Positions 6,865 through 8,817 of a stretch of DNA of 8,817 bases are shown in pieces. The notes beneath the pieces are model-generated. The model was not told where the DNA came from, did no database searches, and saw only the letters and a program-made list of their open reading frames with translations. The number at the start of each line of letters is the position of its first letter. Position 1 is the stretch's first letter. The stretch comes from Planctomycetota bacterium. GTDB lineage: Bacteria; Planctomycetota; Planctomycetia; Pirellulales; Pirellulaceae. The position numbers and the translations under genes are program-made. The stretch lies in contig JAHWKS010000154.1 of NCBI GenBank assembly GCA_019347795.1, positions 1 through 8,817 on the forward strand, read 5' to 3'.

Positions 6865-8601
6865 CTACTGTCCCACCCGCCAGTCCACCAGTTGCATCTC
6901 GACGGAGCGGCGATTGCGGAAGGTGTTGATGGTGGGGCGGTAGGCGATGTCGAGCGGACCGGCGGCGGCGAGGGCGTCGGCGCTTTCGCCGTGGTTGAAG
7001 CCGACTGCCCGCATCGTGAGGTTGTGCTGGCGGAGCTTGAGAGAGAGGTGCCGCTCTCCGCCGCCGATGCGGCGCGGCGGCGCGGCCAATTCGACCCGCG
7101 TCGCGCAGAGTATTGGCCGCGGATTGCCATGGCCGAACGGCGCCAGACGCTCGATGTCTTGGACCGTCTTGAGCGTGAGCTGGCAGAGGGGGGCTTCGGC
7201 GTCGATGAGGAGTTCGCTTGAGCCGTCCGCCTGCGACGTTTCGCTGGCGACGTATTCGCAGAACGCGGAGCGGAAGGCGTCGATGTTCGCTTCGGCGACC
7301 TTCAGCCCCGCCGCGGCCGCGTGACCGCCGTAGCCTTCCAGCAGTTCGCCGCACGACGCCAACGCCCGGTAGAGGTTGCAGGCGCCGGCCGAGCGGGCCG
7401 AGCCGGTAGCCGGCTTCACCCCCAACGGATCGAGCGAGAGCATCACCACCGGGCGATTGTACTTCTCGGCCAGGCGTCCGGCGACGATGCCGATCACCCC
7501 CGCGTGCCAGCCGCGGTCGGCCAGCACCAGCGCCGGATCGCGATCGGGTTCGTACTGCTCGACAGCCTGCTTGTTGGCGGCGTGATAGATCTTCCGCTCG
7601 ATCGAGCCGCGGTCCTCGTTCAGTTGATGGATATAGCGGGCCAGCGAGTCGGCTCGCTCGGGATCGTCGGTGGTGAGAAGGTCGATGCCCAGCCGGGCCT
7701 GCCCGAGTCGGCCGGCGGCGTTCAATCGCGGGGCGAGCGTGAAGGCGATGTCGTCGGCGTCCCAGCACGGTTTCTGATCGAGCTGGGTGACCTGCATCAG
7801 CCGCGCGAGTCCCAGCGGAGGGCTTCTAAGACTCGACAAGCCGGCCCGCACCAGGAGCCGGTTCTCATCGAGCAGCGGGACCACGTCCGCCACGGCGCCC
7901 ACGGCCGCCAGCCCGGTGGCGCCGATCAGAAAGCTCCGCATTTCGGGGCTGACCTTCTTGGCGTTGCTAGCCCGCTGACACAGCGCCCAGGCCAGTTTGA
8001 ATGCGACGCCGGCGCCGCACAGTCCCGCGAAAGGATACGGCCGGCCGGGAAGGGCGGGATGCACGATCGCGGCCGCGTCGGGCAGTTGCGGTCCCGGCTC
8101 GTGATGATCGGTGATGATCAGCTCCAGCCCCAGGCGCCGGGCCGCCTCGGCCTCGGCGACGCTGCCGATCCCGCAGTCGACGGTGATCACCAGCGACGCG
8201 CCGCGAGAGGCGATCAGCTCCAGGGCCTCGGCGTTCAGGCCATAGCCGTCTTCGAGGCGGTTGGGGACGTGGTAGTGCACGTCGGCGCCCCAGAGCCGCA
8301 GGCAGCGGACGAGGATCGCCGCTGCCGTCATGCCGTCGGCGTCGTAATCGCCGTAGACGTAGATCCGTTGGCTTGCGCGGACGGCGGCGTGGATGCACTC
8401 GACCGCCTGCGTCACCCCGGGAAGCTCTTCCGGCTCGCGGAGCCCGCTGAGCTTGGCCTCCAGGAAGCAGCGGGCGTCGGCGGCGTCGCACACGCCGCGG
8501 GCGATGAGCAACTGGGCCAGCACCGCAGGCAAGCCGGCCGATCGCTCCAAGGCGGAGATCCGGTGCGCCTCGTGCGGGCGGATTCGCCAGCGTTTCTGCA
8601 T
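6865..8601 (-). CDS. recJ: Single-stranded-DNA-specific exonuclease RecJ
   Basis: A complete 578-residue RecJ, the 5'-3' single-strand DNA exonuclease of recombination and mismatch/base-excision repair, acting in the cytoplasm. DHH phosphoesterase motifs are intact: YGDYDADG (83-90), ITVDCGIG (139-146), the DHH triad at 165-167, and AVGAVADVVPL (233-243) with D239. LNAAGRLG (293-300) follows. The DHHA1 domain shows WHAGVIGIVAGRL (365-377), GSARS (400-404) and YGGH (424-427). The C-terminal part (about 465-578) fits the OB-fold that binds DNA, with LAPFGHGNPRP near its start. All metal ligands expected from the family are present, so it should be active. ATG 8601 has GAGGGAG about 4 bases upstream and gives the usual RecJ N-terminus (KRWRIRPH). 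Length is typical. It is the first gene of the colinear minus-strand run recJ, MFS, xisH, xisI. Confidence 0.96.
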   Translation of the reverse strand: MQKRWRIRPHEAHRISALERSAGLPAVLAQLLIARGVCDAADARCFLEAKLSGLREPEELPGVTQAVECIHAAVRASQRIYVYGDYDADGMTAAAILVRCLRLWGADVHYHVPNRLEDGYGLNAEALELIASRGASLVITVDCGIGSVAEAEAARRLGLELIITDHHEPGPQLPDAAAIVHPALPGRPYPFAGLCGAGVAFKLAWALCQRASNAKKVSPEMRSFLIGATGLAAVGAVADVVPLLDENRLLVRAGLSSLRSPPLGLARLMQVTQLDQKPCWDADDIAFTLAPRLNAAGRLGQARLGIDLLTTDDPERADSLARYIHQLNEDRGSIERKIYHAANKQAVEQYEPDRDPALVLADRGWHAGVIGIVAGRLAEKYNRPVVMLSLDPLGVKPATGSARSAGACNLYRALASCGELLEGYGGHAAAAGLKVAEANIDAFRSAFCEYVASETSQADGSSELLIDAEAPLCQLTLKTVQDIERLAPFGHGNPRPILCATRVELAAPPRRIGGGERHLSLKLRQHNLTMRAVGFNHGESADALAAAGPLDIAYRPTINTFRNRRSVEMQLVDWRVGQ

Positions 8602-8633
8602 TCGCTCCCTCGGGAATTCGTAGCCTCGAGGTT

Positions 8634-8652
8634 CCCCACCCGGCCGCTACCG
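8634..8652. repeat. 19-base direct repeat, copy 1
   Basis: CCCCACCCGGCCGCTACCG, identical to 8799-8817. It directly precedes a palindrome (8659-8677). The combination resembles short dispersed palindromic elements found many times between genes in planctomycete genomes; that comparison is from memory. Confidence 0.75.
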
Positions 8653-8658
8653 CGTCCG

Positions 8659-8677
8659 ACCTCCCCGCAGGGGAGGT
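8659..8677. repeat. GC-rich hairpin beside repeat copy 1
   Basis: ACCTCCCC (8659-8666) and GGGGAGGT (8670-8677) form a perfect 8-bp stem with a 3-base loop. No T-run follows on either strand, so it looks more like the core of a REP-like element than a Rho-independent terminator. Confidence 0.7.
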
Positions 8678-8798
8678 GAAGGGCCCGAGGGAAAACCGGC
8701 GTCCTTCGTCGCGTCACGGCGCTGACGCTTCGGGCTTCCAGGTTGGCGGCGCGGCGTTAGGTTCGCTCGAGAAATAACTGTCGTTCGAGCTTACCCCG

Positions 8799-8817
8799 CC
8801 CCACCCGGCCGCTACCG
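8799..8817. repeat. 19-base direct repeat, copy 2, at the window edge
   Basis: An exact second copy of 8634-8652, reaching the last base of the window. What follows cannot be seen, so it is unknown whether this copy also leads into a hairpin. Confidence 0.75.

Larger units (their letters stand above)
8602..8817. other. Non-coding right end of the window, upstream of recJ
   Basis: No gene is supported here. The region holds two copies of a 19-base repeat, a GC-rich hairpin beside the first copy, and a 6-bp inverted pair (GCTCGA at 8765-8770, TCGAGC at 8785-8790) around an AT-richer loop. The recJ promoter should lie here, but no clear hexamers are seen. Confidence 0.5.

Noticed and set aside
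7321..8679. Long plus-strand open frame of 452 codons opposite recJ
   Set aside because: The minus strand encodes RecJ with all motifs. The opposite frame is Arg/Gly/Gln/His-rich with no domain, as expected from GC-rich antisense shadow.
8765..8790. GCTCGA/TCGAGC inverted pair as an operator for recJ
   Set aside because: Six-bp arms with a 14-base spacer are too weak alone and lie about 165 bases from the start codon.

Overview
The window looks like part of a GC-rich planctomycete chromosome, probably a Pirellula-like lineage. This is judged from family content and not from a search: an ECF sigma factor next to a membrane Ser/Thr kinase with a formylglycine-enzyme-like (FGE) sensor end, a Uma2 (DUF820) protein of the type abundant in planctomycetes, a XisH/XisI pair, and a palindrome-bearing repeat of the kind scattered through such genomes.

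Layout. Positions 1-2401 (minus strand) hold a signalling unit: a planctomycete-type ECF sigma factor followed 75 bases later by a Ser/Thr protein kinase with one membrane segment and the beginning of an FGE-sulfatase domain. The kinase runs off the left edge. About 340 non-coding bases follow. At 2740-3427 (minus) lies a Uma2-family nuclease-like gene broken by a one-base frameshift in a run of four C. It is divergent from an AI-2E/PerM-family permease at 3573-4679 (plus). The permease converges, with only 3 bases between stop codons, on a xisH-xisI pair (4683-5425, minus) whose reading frames overlap by 13 bases. Upstream of xisH on the same strand are an MFS drug-antiporter-like gene (5491-6768) and a complete recJ (6865-8601). 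The right end (8602-8817) is non-coding and carries two exact 19-base repeat copies, one beside an 8-bp hairpin.

How the genes may relate. The sigma factor and kinase probably form one signal-transduction unit in which the kinase perceives a signal at the membrane and the sigma factor changes transcription. recJ, the MFS gene, xisH and xisI are colinear with short gaps and could share a transcript, but only xisH-xisI look tightly coupled. Two proteins with PD-(D/E)xK-like nuclease ancestry (Uma2 and XisH) flank the permease. In one (Uma2) the frame is broken; in the other (XisH) the usual motif lysine appears to be glutamine.

The most interesting items are the stand-alone XisH/XisI pair without a recombinase and its apparent E-x-Q motif. 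No CRISPR array, tRNA, rRNA, insertion sequence or clearly new system is visible.
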